This document shows positions 49,661 through 61,600 of a stretch of 64,000 bases of DNA, one piece after another. Under the pieces are notes generated by a model. That model was not told the origin of the DNA. It made no database searches and worked only from the letters and a program-made list of their open reading frames with translations. Position 1 is the first letter of the stretch, and the number at the start of each line of letters is the position of its first letter. A program made the translations under genes and the position numbers. Origin of the DNA: Ricordea florida (Eukaryota > Cnidaria > Anthozoa > Corallimorpharia > Ricordeidae); the NCBI GenBank assembly GCA_949710005.1, contig OX453277.1, positions 2,955,001 through 3,019,000 of the forward strand, written 5' to 3'.

Positions 49661-49724
49661 TATGTTCTGTTCATATGTTTTATGTTCTAAGTAATCATGT
49701 AAAATTCTGTCAGCCATGCTCCTT

Positions 49725-50090
49725 TGAATGTCATTCATTCTGTCATGAGTTATAAGTTACGAACTCAGAGAATATTTGTCTGAAAGAAAAAAAAACTGTA
49801 ACGAACGTGGGATGCTTTTATGATGAAGGCCCTTAAATTCTGTCAGCAGCTGACAGAATTTAAGGTTCCTAAGGGGAGTGGCCCCCATTTTAAGGGCCTT
49901 CCCTCCCCTCCCCCCTGGATCCGCCCCTTCAGCTATGTTCCGTTTCAATAGTCATTCATTCTGTAAGAAGTTATTAGACACAAATACGGACGAGTAAGAT
50001 CAGTTACGAATTCGGAGGATATTTGTCTGGGAAGAAAGAAGCTGTAACAAACTGTACTGTTCTTATGATAAGGACCCTGGAGATCTGTCA
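49725..50090. repeat. Diverged direct duplication with hairpin
   Basis: About 130 bases at 49725-49855 (GTCATTCATTCTGTCATGAG, GGATATTTGTCTG-like, AGAAGCTGTAAC-like) recur at 49950-50090. Between them is a perfect hairpin at 49831-49865 (arms of 17 around one base, CCTTAAATTCTGTCAGC). Confidence 0.65.
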
Positions 50091-50199
50091 TTTTTGTCTT
50101 AAGTTATTTGTGACGTTTGTCTTGGAAGAAAAAGATATGGGCAAAGCGATAAAAAATATATCTGATTTCAATTCACTGCTACAAAGTTTCAATGATACA

Positions 50200-50460
50200 A
50201 TAGTTTTTTTGGCTCCTGCATATGGAATAATGCAGGAGCCAAAATGTCAAAGGAAACAGGAGCGATTGAGTGAAGGAGCCAATCAGCACGTACCTAGTAT
50301 TTAGCCAATCACAATGCACAATACAATTCGCGCACCGCAAAGAATTGTAATTGTGTTTAAACTCAGAAGAGAATATGTAAAAGTAATGAAATCGAGGAAA
50401 GACGATAGGTATGGCAAAAAGGTCCGAATAAACGTAATATATGGAGGAGCCACCTGCATG
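50200..50460. mobile_element. Possible MITE with 'GGCTCCTGCAT' ends
   Basis: GGCTCCTGCATATGG is followed at once by its mirror ATGCAGGAGCC (50210-50240), and a further GGAGCCACCTGCATGC lies at 50443-50458. The inside includes CCAATCAGCACGTAC, like other element tails here. Confidence 0.45.
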
Positions 50461-50764
50461 CAATGCTTGCCTATTTTTGCTTAAAAAACTAAGATCTAAG
50501 AGCATTTTACATCTTTTGAGTTCCTTTTAAAAACGTAATCTGTTTTAAAGTACTTTTTGTCGCATCCCAGGGAAGACAGCATTTGCGATTTATATTAAAA
50601 TGAACAACCGGAAAATACAAAACAAATAATATATTAATAATGTTATTAAGTTGAATGTATACTTCCAACATTGCTTCTAATACACTGTTTGTTTATTGTC
50701 TTGTCAACTTTTAAGTAATTACATATTAAAATATGTAATTTAACAAATGTTTATTGATATAATA

Positions 50765-50905
50765 ATGATAATAATAATATCATAATACGAGGCATTCATC
50801 CACCATATAATAAGAACAAAAATATTATTATTATTATAATTTATTATTATTATTATTATCATCATCATTATTTGGTGGATGAACGGCTCGTATTATGATT
50901 GGCTG
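50765..50905. mobile_element. Hairpin MITE with ATT/TAA core
   Basis: ATAATACGAGGCATTCATCC then ACCAT is mirrored by TGGTGGATGAACGGCTCG then TATTATGAT. The core is TTATTATTAT simple sequence. Confidence 0.65.
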
Positions 50906-52649
50906 CCTACTATTACTAACTAACGAACGGTGAACATATTGGCACTCAACTGTATCGTTATCATTGTCCACAGCACAAATACAAGCCCCTTTGTTCTTCT
51001 TGTTTCAAAGCTAATATTCAAACAGCTTGAAAAACATGTTACAGTACTTATCTTTCAACAAAGTAAACAAGTAAAAAGTTAAAAAAAATTGCTTTAAGTT
51101 TCTTAGGCAAATTAATTCCTCTTTTTCTTTTAAGCAAAGATATATAGAAAAAATGATTTGTAATTGTGGCTAACCTCGAGACTGCATTGGCCAATCAAAC
51201 CGCCGTATAGTTGAAGTAAACAATTTATTTTACCATTTGTTTCCATAAATTTGAGGACATATCTATCCGTGCAGTTTGAAAAACCTTAATGATTTGTCTT
51301 CTGGCCAAACGGAATGTGACAGCAACGTGATGAGCATAAAATCGGTCGAGGTGCCTTCTCGTTATTCAGTCATTTATTTTTTTTACTTTAATCAGTCAAC
51401 CCAAAGCGTCTGCTGTTGAGAGAAGATGGAAAAAATTGACGCTGTTCCAGTTGTACATTAATTTATTTGATCTTGAGAATTACTACATATCGCAACTGTT
51501 CGGATTAGAACCAATCTTTCAGTAATCATTAAACAGTAAACACATGCACCTCGCAATGAATCAACGATATACTCTTCTAATGTCTTCTTTTAAAAGTAAA
51601 AGTGGATTGCATATCAGCTGCGCAAACTTGATAGAAACGAATAGATAAAGTCTGAGTTTTGGTGATAGAAACTTGACGTTTTTTCAATCCTGTATCAATA
51701 GTAATAAACTTAACCGTTGTGCTGATTCAAATGTCTTCTTTTCGTTATGTTCGCCTTTTGACTGTTAAGACGAGCATGCATCTTGCCCAAACAGAACTTC
51801 AGAAGCAGTTTTAATGTTGTGAAAGATTGAGTCACATGGTGACTGTCGATCACCTTCAATCAACAGACATTGTTTATGCAATGAACTTTTCCATTCTTGA
51901 CTGTCAAAACATTCCTCTCAGCTTCGCACTTTGGTAACAAGCGTTACAGTACTTTCAGTGAGTTTTGTTTCCTTGCATCGTATGTTATACAGCAGTTGAA
52001 TATCTTCCCAAAAGTCTGTCTGTAATTTGATTCTAGATTAAAGGATAACTATAAGTGCATATTGTATAAAAAGCCCGTGAGATGCAAAGTAATAAATAGG
52101 TCATTTGCGACTTGGCGACACATTTTCACTCTCTTGTTTCACCACCTGTTTCGCTCAAGGCCGAAAAACAATGAAACGAACAAGTCTTGCTTGTGTTTGC
52201 GTAAATCTTGACAACTTACGACGGAACTGAAATATAAGATTTAAACGTCCTTTCCATATGTAAAATAGATCGGAAAACTCGTAGGGAAAATGAATTTTCC
52301 TTTTCTGGTTTGTCCACCAGAAAAGTAAAGCACGCATCCTCAGTCTTATTTCTGTTCTATGGCTTTGGCTTGAAACCCATTCAAGACAATGGATATATTG
52401 ATGAATATAAGAAACTCAGAACTGAGGAAGAAATTGAAACAGGCCGCTAATTACCTCACGCATGCGCGTTTTGACCATCGAATTTCGAATCGCAAATGGT
52501 TCAAATTCTCTGCCTGGTGTCACACGGTAACGAATGGTGACTCGTTATCGCTAGTCTGCGTGCAATGGTTAGAGGTTTTCGATATAATGCCAAAACTAGT
52601 GAAACTGTTTTCGAGTTAAACTGGACTGAGTGAAAGTGTAAGAAAAGTC
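50906..52649. other. Region upstream of TRPN exon 1
   Basis: No repeat or gene identified. The last few hundred bases should hold the TRPN promoter and 5' UTR; an open frame at 52389-52619 would lie in that leader and is more likely an upstream ORF than a protein. Confidence 0.4.
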
Positions 52650-55600
52650 ATGCCTAATGGTGTGGGGTCGAATCAATCAAGCGGCCGTCCCTCTTTACGA
52701 CCTCCAAGTCCAGGATCGGAACCTTTACAAGCCAGGAGAGGCTCCAGGGTGCTGTTTGACACCAAGACGCCACCGTCGATCTTAAGATGGGAGATTTTAA
52801 ACCGAGTTTTGGCGCTGTCCATGAAGGGAGACTGGTCAGCTGTTGATCAGCATCTCACCAGCTTAGGACGAAACAACATGGACATTTCATCATCATCTGA
52901 GATAGAGGAAGTAATAACTGATTGCTGTGTCTCAGTAAATTGTAATTAGTTCGACACAAAAGCATGTCACCGTTTAATTTTTCTACGGCTTCAGTGAGGA
53001 CTACTTCATCGTGAGCTGATTGTTCACTAAAAGTGAGATCATAATTATGACAAAGCTAGACTTGCTTCTAAGAAATATTTTCCCGATTACAATTTTCAAA
53101 ATTTTATCGATGCTCTTTTATCATCCTAATTTCCGATCTTTGTATACATTACTAACGACTCTTAGTAACGTATCATAATTATAGCCAGAGCTAACAATAC
53201 TCATGTAGGGTGTTTCATGGCCCGTCGAATCTCAAAACGGGAAATGTCCGTGTGGGGTTGAAACGGAATTTTTCTATCCACTGAATTGGGCAACATGCGT
53301 AACAGAAGATAACTAAGTTTAATTGCTTGGACCAGCCTCTGAATGTTCTCTCGTGTTTTTCAAAACAATCCGCATAAACTCAATTGAATAAAAGTTCGAT
53401 ATTCAAGAGTCAGAAGGCCTCGAGTTCTAGCGCTACGATATCTTTCCAGCATTTGTAATGTTTGTTTTGTAGCACTCATACAGGTATACATACATACATA
53501 CACAACTTTTCTTTCAACGTGGTACAGTAATCAATATTAGCAGAAAAAAGCTTTAAATACTGTTTTATGTTCCTACCTTGTCCTGCTTGATAAATTATTC
53601 AGTTTGCAAACGATAGTGAAACTTCCCTGTTGCCGTTACTGTTTGTAACGGAAGATATTTCATATGAATGTCTGATTTGGTGCTTGCCACGCACTAGCCT
53701 AGGGGTCCAAATATCATTATAATTTCGTTAACTCATTTTTTTTTGAAAGGCATGAGTCGGACTTCATGCAAAGTAGGGAAGATAATAACAATTGTGTTTA
53801 CTGCGCACACACAGAACAAGCGCAGTTTATTTTCCATCGATCGCATGGCATTCTAACATCGAACTGTCTAAGAATTCATCTCCGTCGTGGTTAGTTCTGA
53901 TCATGGCTACAAGCACAGCCAAGGTTTGCTCACTTACGCTGCGTTTAACCAGAAATTTTTGTTTTGTATATATTAATACTCTTCGTTTTTTTCCGGGATC
54001 TTTTACAGGACAACGGCTTGACGCCGTTGATGCTTGCAGCTCGCGATAACAAGCACAACATTGTTGAAAAGCTACTTGAACTCGGAGCGGTTGTTTCGGA
54101 TCGTGATAAGGCAAGTATTGAATTTTCCCATGTAAAAACCTCTTTCTTGTTTTAATTTCAACACGTTTTGGTTTTAATGCTCCTTCTAGGGATCTATTTT
54201 CTTTAATTACATAAGCTGCATTTAAGTTTATTTGCCATTTTGTCAGCCATGCCATTTCAAACGCGTTGACTTCTCCAAGCAATATCACAATCAACGCCTC
54301 AACAGGAACCTTTCCTACCCTCTCAAAAATGGCGCAAGATTAAATAAGCGACCATGGCGAGTGTTACGTTAATGCGCTTTTCAGTCCTTCGCCGCGTTTA
54401 TTTCATAACGTTTTAGAGCGCCCAGTTTCGCCGAAGTTTTCTAAGTTGATTGTGTTTGATTTTGAGGGTAAATTTCAATTTCCATGGATATTATAGATGG
54501 TAAAACGGTGTCCAAACATAGAGCTGATCCCGTCCACTTTTCCTTATATCATTACAATACCCGACAGGGATGTTTTCAGACTGACTGGAGTGTGAAGTCT
54601 CAGTTAAAAGAAAATTTGTGCTTGGAATGTCATAAATTGAACCACGATACTCGGTTGTCTGGCAGTTCCTCTTTGTTATACGAAAGTCTTACAGAACAGA
54701 ACGCCAAAATTGGATTTCTTACATCAACACAGCTGACGCTAAATCAAAGAGAGCAACAGACGACTTCTTATTCATAAAAGCTGAGAAGATATCCGCCCCT
54801 GACTTCAAATCTTCCGACAAAGAATCGCTCCCATTCTACCGATTTTTTGGGAAAGCCGTGATCAACTTGAACATGGGACTCAAATTGCAATACACCTTAC
54901 CGTTACTGGATGCTTGACTATAAATCGTCCAAATGAAATTTTAATGTTTCATTAATTTTTAATTTTTCTTTTGAACAAAATGTGCCACACTGTGTAACCG
55001 TGCATTTTCTTTGATATTTTTCGGTAACTCACTTTTATGTTTCCCATTTCCTTTTTGTTTTGGTTCACTATCGATTTTTGTCTCGTTTGAAAATTTTTCT
55101 TTACAGCTTTCTTTAATTCTTTATTACCTTAAAATATCGTTTTCTTAGAAAAGTATTAAGAAAGAGGCAGTGCAGCTGCATTTCAATATACACCTCCTAG
55201 TAACCCAAACAAATGTCGTTTCACACCTACTTGTCACATGTCCAGTGATTTCAACAATAGAGAAGTCAATGATCTTCGTCGCAGAGAAATTTCAACATGT
55301 TTTTCCAGTTAGAATTGGCATTTATTATGCTTCGCCTTTTTGAGGAAAAAGTGTAACACGCTTAAAAAGGAGCTAACTCTTGAAACGTCAGAACCCTTTG
55401 AATCTTGCCGTGATGCAACTGACTTTATCAATTCGTTTGATAAATAAATTTTTTTGTGTTTCAAATTCCACCACCAACACAGCACCATTTTCTGTAGAAA
55501 CTAAATTGTCTATACTTGGAATTCGCTTAGGTCAGGTTCCTACCGATTTCTGAATATTATAAGACTTATTTTTTTGTGACTACGAAACTTGTTTTCGGCG

Positions 55601-58600
55601 GCGAAAAAGTAGAATTGTTGGTTTGTGTGTGGTGAAAATTTGTTTCCCGGTTTCGTAAATTTCCTATTAATTAAGACCCATTGCTCATGCGGTATTGATT
55701 TTTCTCTAAGCATTTTTTAAGCTACCTAATCATGGACAACTAAAAATATCCGGCAACACTATATACCCCAAGCCGGAATTATGCGAGTGCAAAATACTTT
55801 TATGGCCGGATTAATATACACAGCACACTTGCTGTGAGTGTGGCAGAGATATTCGCTTTGTAGAATAAAATTTTCACCCCATAGCCAATGGGCAAGAGGC
55901 TAATTCATCTTTATTTGGCTTGATTCGTCCGCTTTTCCGTTGATTAACTATCAACACAAAAGACAAAATCCAAGATTAAAAGTAAATACCAACATTTCTT
56001 CCCTGAGCCGTCGCGCTTTTTATATAGAAGTCAAAATTGTTGCCGCTACAGTACACACAGATGGAAAGTTCACTTGTTCTCGCGCCTCGACTGATCAGTT
56101 TTCAATGCTCCTTGAGTTTTCTTTTTTGAATTTGAAATTATAATTATAACCTATTGCAGACAAGAGTACTTTATATGTGATTTCAAGGATTTTGTTGGCC
56201 ATTTACATCTTAACCCAAGTGTACGCTTAAATTGTATTTGATATTATCTTTTTCCGTTCACTTCCAACTCGATCGAATTTTCTATTTACAAAATTCGTCA
56301 GTTTTGTAGAAAACGGTCAAACGAATTGGTGTTAAGAGAGACTACAAGAGAAACGGCCTTTGCGGAAACTTGATTTAGAGGTTTTCGGTTTGGAAAAAAT
56401 GACAAATATACACTTTGGAAATTAGTTTCCGGCGTTACCAAGAAAACTCCGGTATTTGCCTTGGACTAATTTTAATTATATAGATTTCAATCGTGATAGT
56501 GCAGTGATACGCTCGATCTCCTAGTCTCTGCTTTTAATTGAAGAGAATATTTCGTGGAGAGTTTTGCTAAGCTAGAATTTTTTTAGGAAGGTGTAATCTC
56601 GGACAGGGTGTTTTACAAATACCACGTATTTGATTGGTTTTCTCTGCGTTCTTTGAAATCCAAAACCATAATGTAATTACAGTTCACTTGCTGTTTCCTT
56701 AGCGATTCTTTCGCTTGCAGCACTACAAAACTCTGAGAACAAGCGAATTTCAACTTCATTTTATTTAGACGGTTTTAGTTAGCTTAGCACGCTTCCCGTT
56801 TTTGTTTTCATTTTTTTTTTAAGTCCTGAATAATCACCGATGCATATTTACTGTGTTTATGTTTCGGCCTCATCAACAATCAGCCCAAAGAAATCGAGAG
56901 CGAATGGTCTAATTGTTTCAGTAAAAATCATAATAAACCTATCATTTGTCGGTGAAAAAAATAAATACCGAAAAGCTAAATGTTCCTGCGAAACTTAGCT
57001 AAAGCATTTTAAAAACGACCTTCAACCAAGTCCTGTCTAATTTTTTAATGGTGTGCAGTACCTCAGCCAATCAGATTGTTGCATTTGCATTAGTATACTG
57101 GTAGATTTTTACATACCCCTTACTAAACGAGTTCGAGGTCCGTACTGTAAGTTACGGCCGAGATTTTTTCGCTCGCACTTGGGCCATAAATCCGAGCGGA
57201 AAAAACGAGGATCCGTAACTTCCAGTGCGGACCGAGAAAACGAGGTTTGTAAGATATTTATTATATCTCTGGACACATTTTGGGGACCAAAACAAACTTT
57301 TGAATTTAGCGGGCCTTACAGTGAAGTACGGCCCGTTAAATTGACCAATCACAGCGTGCGTACTAACTGAGAGATATAATAATTATTATTATATCTCTCA
57401 GTGCGTACTAACTGAGAGATATAATAATTATTATTATATCTCTCAGTTAGTACGCGCACTGTGATTGGTCAATTTAGCGGGCCGTACTTCACTGTACAGC
57501 CCGCTTAAGTTTGTTTTGGTCACCAAAATGACTCCAGAGATATAATAAATATCTTATTAACCTCGTTTTCTCGGTCCGTACTGTAAAATATGAGCGCGGC
57601 ATTTGTGATAGAACGCTAGTAGATTTAAACTAAAACTCGACAGAAACACAAAAAAGTTGTCGTAGGCTATTTTATAACAGAAATAGAAAACATTTTCTTC
57701 GTGTTTTGAAAAACACTGTTCTTTCTTTCTGTTGATTCTTAAGCAAAGAAAACATTTTCTTTGTTTAAGTCGCCTTAAATCGCCTTAAGTCGCCATGCTT
57801 TTTCTGTCAAGTTTGCTTAAGTCAACTCAAATTGCCAAGTTTGCTTAAGTTGCCTTAAATCGCCCAAAGTCGCCCAAAGCTACTGCGACTTAAGGCCCCA
57901 CAGTAGGCCCCACAGTAGGCCTGATGTTCTATTTCATCGTGTTTTTTTTGCCTTGTTGTCCATAGGAAGGTCGCACTGCACTTCATTATGCTGCATCATC
58001 CGGCTCAGAGGGTATCGTTAAACTGCTTCTTACCAAGAAGGCGGATGCAAGTTTACCAGGCGGGGTAAGACCCTCCATGGTTCATGTCTGATTTTAATTT
58101 TTTGAAGTAAAAGTTATCTTTCTTTACTCTTGCTCTAGCGATCTTTATGGCTCACCACTTTTTTCTTTACGTGTCACTGCCTAATTGTGTTGCCTAATTG
58201 TAGACTAATGCAAATGCCGCAATCTGATTGGCCGAGCTACTGCAGGCTATCAGCCGTTAGGGGCGGACCATTAGAAACGTGATGAAGGGGTGGGGGGGGG
58301 GGGGGGGTGGGGAATTTTCAGCTTGCACGAATTTGTTTTTTTCGTTCACTACTTTTGCAGGAATTTTTTTTTCAGGTGAACCTCTCTGCACGAATTTTTT
58401 TTACTACGTGTGAAAAAGTAACAATTGGACCTTCCTTCTGCATGAATTTTTTTTTTTTGGCATTTTGCCTTGCATGAATTTTTTTTGTTTTTTTTTCCCC
58501 ACCCCCCCCCCCCCCCATCACTTTTCTAATGGTCCGTCCCTTAGACAGCACTTGGTTGAAGATCGTTTTCTAAATGGCGACGTCTTTGCGCTTTAACGAA

Positions 58601-61600
58601 GTTTGGCATGAAGATTAAGTATTTTTTTTTCACCGACACATGATTCGTTTATTATGATTTTTACCAAAAAAAAAATAAGATTATTCACTCTTGATTTCTA
58701 TGAGGTGATAGTTGATTCGACCTTCGGCCTCATCAACTATCACCCCATAGGAATCTCGAGCTCATAATCTAATTGTTAATTATACCATAACTTTGAGAAA
58801 GCGCGCTCTATGATTGGCTAATACGCGCGATCCATTTGGGTCGCATACTGACATCAGATTGTGAAGTTGTGAAGTCTTGTTATTGAAAAAAATGGTAAAT
58901 GCAGCAGCTGTGTAACCATCGAGTTATGCATAGACGCGACACACAATACTGCCTCTCTTCATTGTCAGCAATATTTTACCCTTGAACTTTTTATATCATC
59001 AAACTATTTGTAATCTAATGAATGATGTCCATATCAATAAGGCACAATCTGGCATTTTAAATTTATTTCCAAAAATAAGTAGTTATCACTCATAATAAGT
59101 AGTTATCACTCATAATAAGTAGTTATCACTCATAATTCAAGAGCATCGGCGTCTGGAAATTTTTATGTTAACAGTGCCAATCGTGAAGTATATAAACTGT
59201 CCTTCTCTCGTTTTGGGGCAAAGCTTTGGAATGAGATACCTGCTTACATCCGACATCTCCCCAAGAATAATTTCAAAAAAACACTTCACAAATCTCTTTT
59301 TCAAATTTTGAATTCAGAAGATGACTATATTGATTTGCCCACATTAATTAAAAAGGTAAAGCTAGTCAAAAAGGTCGATAATTAAATTCTTGTCTATCTG
59401 TTTCTATTTCTTCAATTCGTTTCATTCTTTCTTCTTTATTGTGTTATCAAGAGAAAATGAGGTAAGAGAACGCATCTTCCATACTGGGTTCTCTTACTAT
59501 GACAAGGGGACAAAATGGCTGATGTCCTTCTCATCACGTGGTTGTAATTTCAATGCGCCATGTGGAAACTGCGCAGCCATGGAACGAGATATAAATAGAT
59601 TCCTCGCTAAAAATAGATTCTGTCCCCTTATCATATCAGACGGGGTTATGTTCTTTTTCCTCATTTCTTCTTTCTGTTATCCATATCTATTATAATTTTT
59701 ACTTTAGTCATTCATAAATTGTTGTCTTTCCTTAGTTAGCCTTAGCCTTAATTCCAAACCCTCCTGGCATTTTCCCGTCCGAAGCAGCTTTTCGAATTGC
59801 GGGTTATGCTTTTGTTATGTTATTTGTTCAAAGAAAGTTTGTTATTGTTGTTGTTGTTGTTGTTGTTGTTGAGATGCTCTCGGGTGCGTCTCGAGCATCT
59901 CTTACGCTTCTCTCGTTCTTAGCAACCTCCCGCGTGCGTCCGTAACTCGCTGACAGACGCCGCCCGTTTACCATTTCTTCAATTGTTGTAATGTGGAACA
60001 TTTTCTCCTTACCTGCGTCAGCCCACCAAAAGGGTCCACGTCCCTTTTTTAACTCAATATTTGCACTCTTTCCGTGTCAGCCCAATGATCAGTTGCCCCT
60101 ACACATGGCCTGTAGTCGTCCTTCCGGAGCGCTGGAAATCGTCAGAACGCTCCTGAAGTCTTTTGGGAAAGACGCCAAACTTCTTAGCGATAAGGTACTG
60201 CAGGAGTAGCCGTAAAAATACTTAGGACAAGGTACTCACTTGAGGTTTCACTATTGAAAGTATAAAAGAAACAACTGCGCAATAATGATAACAATAATGA
60301 TAATGATGATGATTATAACACAGGTTTACAGAAAGTAACTTCAGTAACTGACACATTTCACCGGCAAAAAGTTAGAAATTGTTTTTACGTTCATTATCCC
60401 ATTTCAAATGCTGCATACGAATGCTTTTCTCGCCCTCGCCGTGAACCCAGTTAAGAAAAATAAGACATAATTAGTCCGTAAGGGAAAATCAAAGTTCTTC
60501 CAACGTATGACTCCAGTTGATAAGTTCCTAGTTTCAGTCGTTATATTCCTTGTTATTTGGTTTCTTTTTTATTCGAATCCAAATGCAATTGTTGGCTTTG
60601 TTCTATGGTAAAGGAAATTTTTGCAACGCCTGTTATCAGGGTCTCAATGTGGTGGTGACTTTTACTGCTAACGGTTAATATTTTTGACTATTTTACGGCT
60701 AACGGTTAATATTTTTGACTGTTTTACGGCTAACGGTTAATATTTTTGGCTGTTTTACTGCTAACGGTTAATATTTTTTACGGCTAACGGCTAAAATTTT
60801 TCAATATTTACGCCTTAGGGCTAATTTTTTTGCCCGTTTTACGGCTAACGGTTAACCCCATTGAGACCCTCTGTTATGATTTGTTGGTTGGAGTGTACAT
60901 CACAAACATTGTAAGAGGCTTCCTATCTCAAAGTGCTTCGAGTGCCATGACCTTGCGTGCTTTTAGTGTCGTGACAACCATTCTTTTGTTTTCCATAAAA
61001 GGATATCTGATAAATCTCTTCTCAGTCCTTTGCTTATTTTTCTCTCATTCACTTTCTTCCCTACATAAACAGACCGGCTCTATCCCTCTGTACTTGGCGG
61101 TTATGGCAGGAAATCAACAGGTTGTCAAAGAGTTACTGGGTTCACACGCGGAGCAACAGGTCCACGTTACCAGAGGGGTGCGTAGGTCATCGCAATTGAT
61201 GGGAGGAGGGGGTAAAGCGCCTGGATTTGGCCACTATAATTGCGGTACATGTATAAGCTGAATCAGGAGTTTTTTTTTCACAGTTGCACCGTAAACGATT
61301 GTTTCAGTGAGCTTGAATCATGTTGTATCTACTTCAACATCTGTATTTATTCAACTGATTTCAAGCAGAACTACTTTTTCATGCTAATTATGCTTGTTAT
61401 AATGATCAATTTTTTTTTCTCGAAATTTCCCAGGTAGGCTATTGACCCGTAGCCCTTGCGGGCTACGGGTCTAATTGTTAATTACATACTTTCTTTTTTT
61501 CTCTAGAAAAGTGGCGACACAGTACTTCACGCAGCTGTTCGAAAAAAAGATGTGGAAATTTCGAAAATCCTTGTGGATTGTGGCTGTCCAGTTGACTTAC

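Larger units (their letters stand above)
54111..57965 (+). other. TRPN intron 2, GC-AG type
   Basis: The donor is GATAAG|GCAAGT and the acceptor GTCCATAG|GAA. The exon on both sides is in phase 0 and the ankyrin register is kept only with this donor. Apart from GC at +1/+2 the donor fits the consensus perfectly (AG|GCAAGT), as is usual for GC-AG introns. The intron contains an element relic at 56830-57100 and a MITE pair at 57115-57590. Confidence 0.8.

Noticed and set aside
53827..54294. 155-codon minus-strand frame at TRPN exon 2
   Set aside because: Opposite strand of a clear ankyrin exon; no family match and no splice logic.
59390..59695. 101-codon plus-strand frame
   Set aside because: Lies in the 3' UTR of the LINE fragment and runs through a nested inverted repeat; no protein resemblance.
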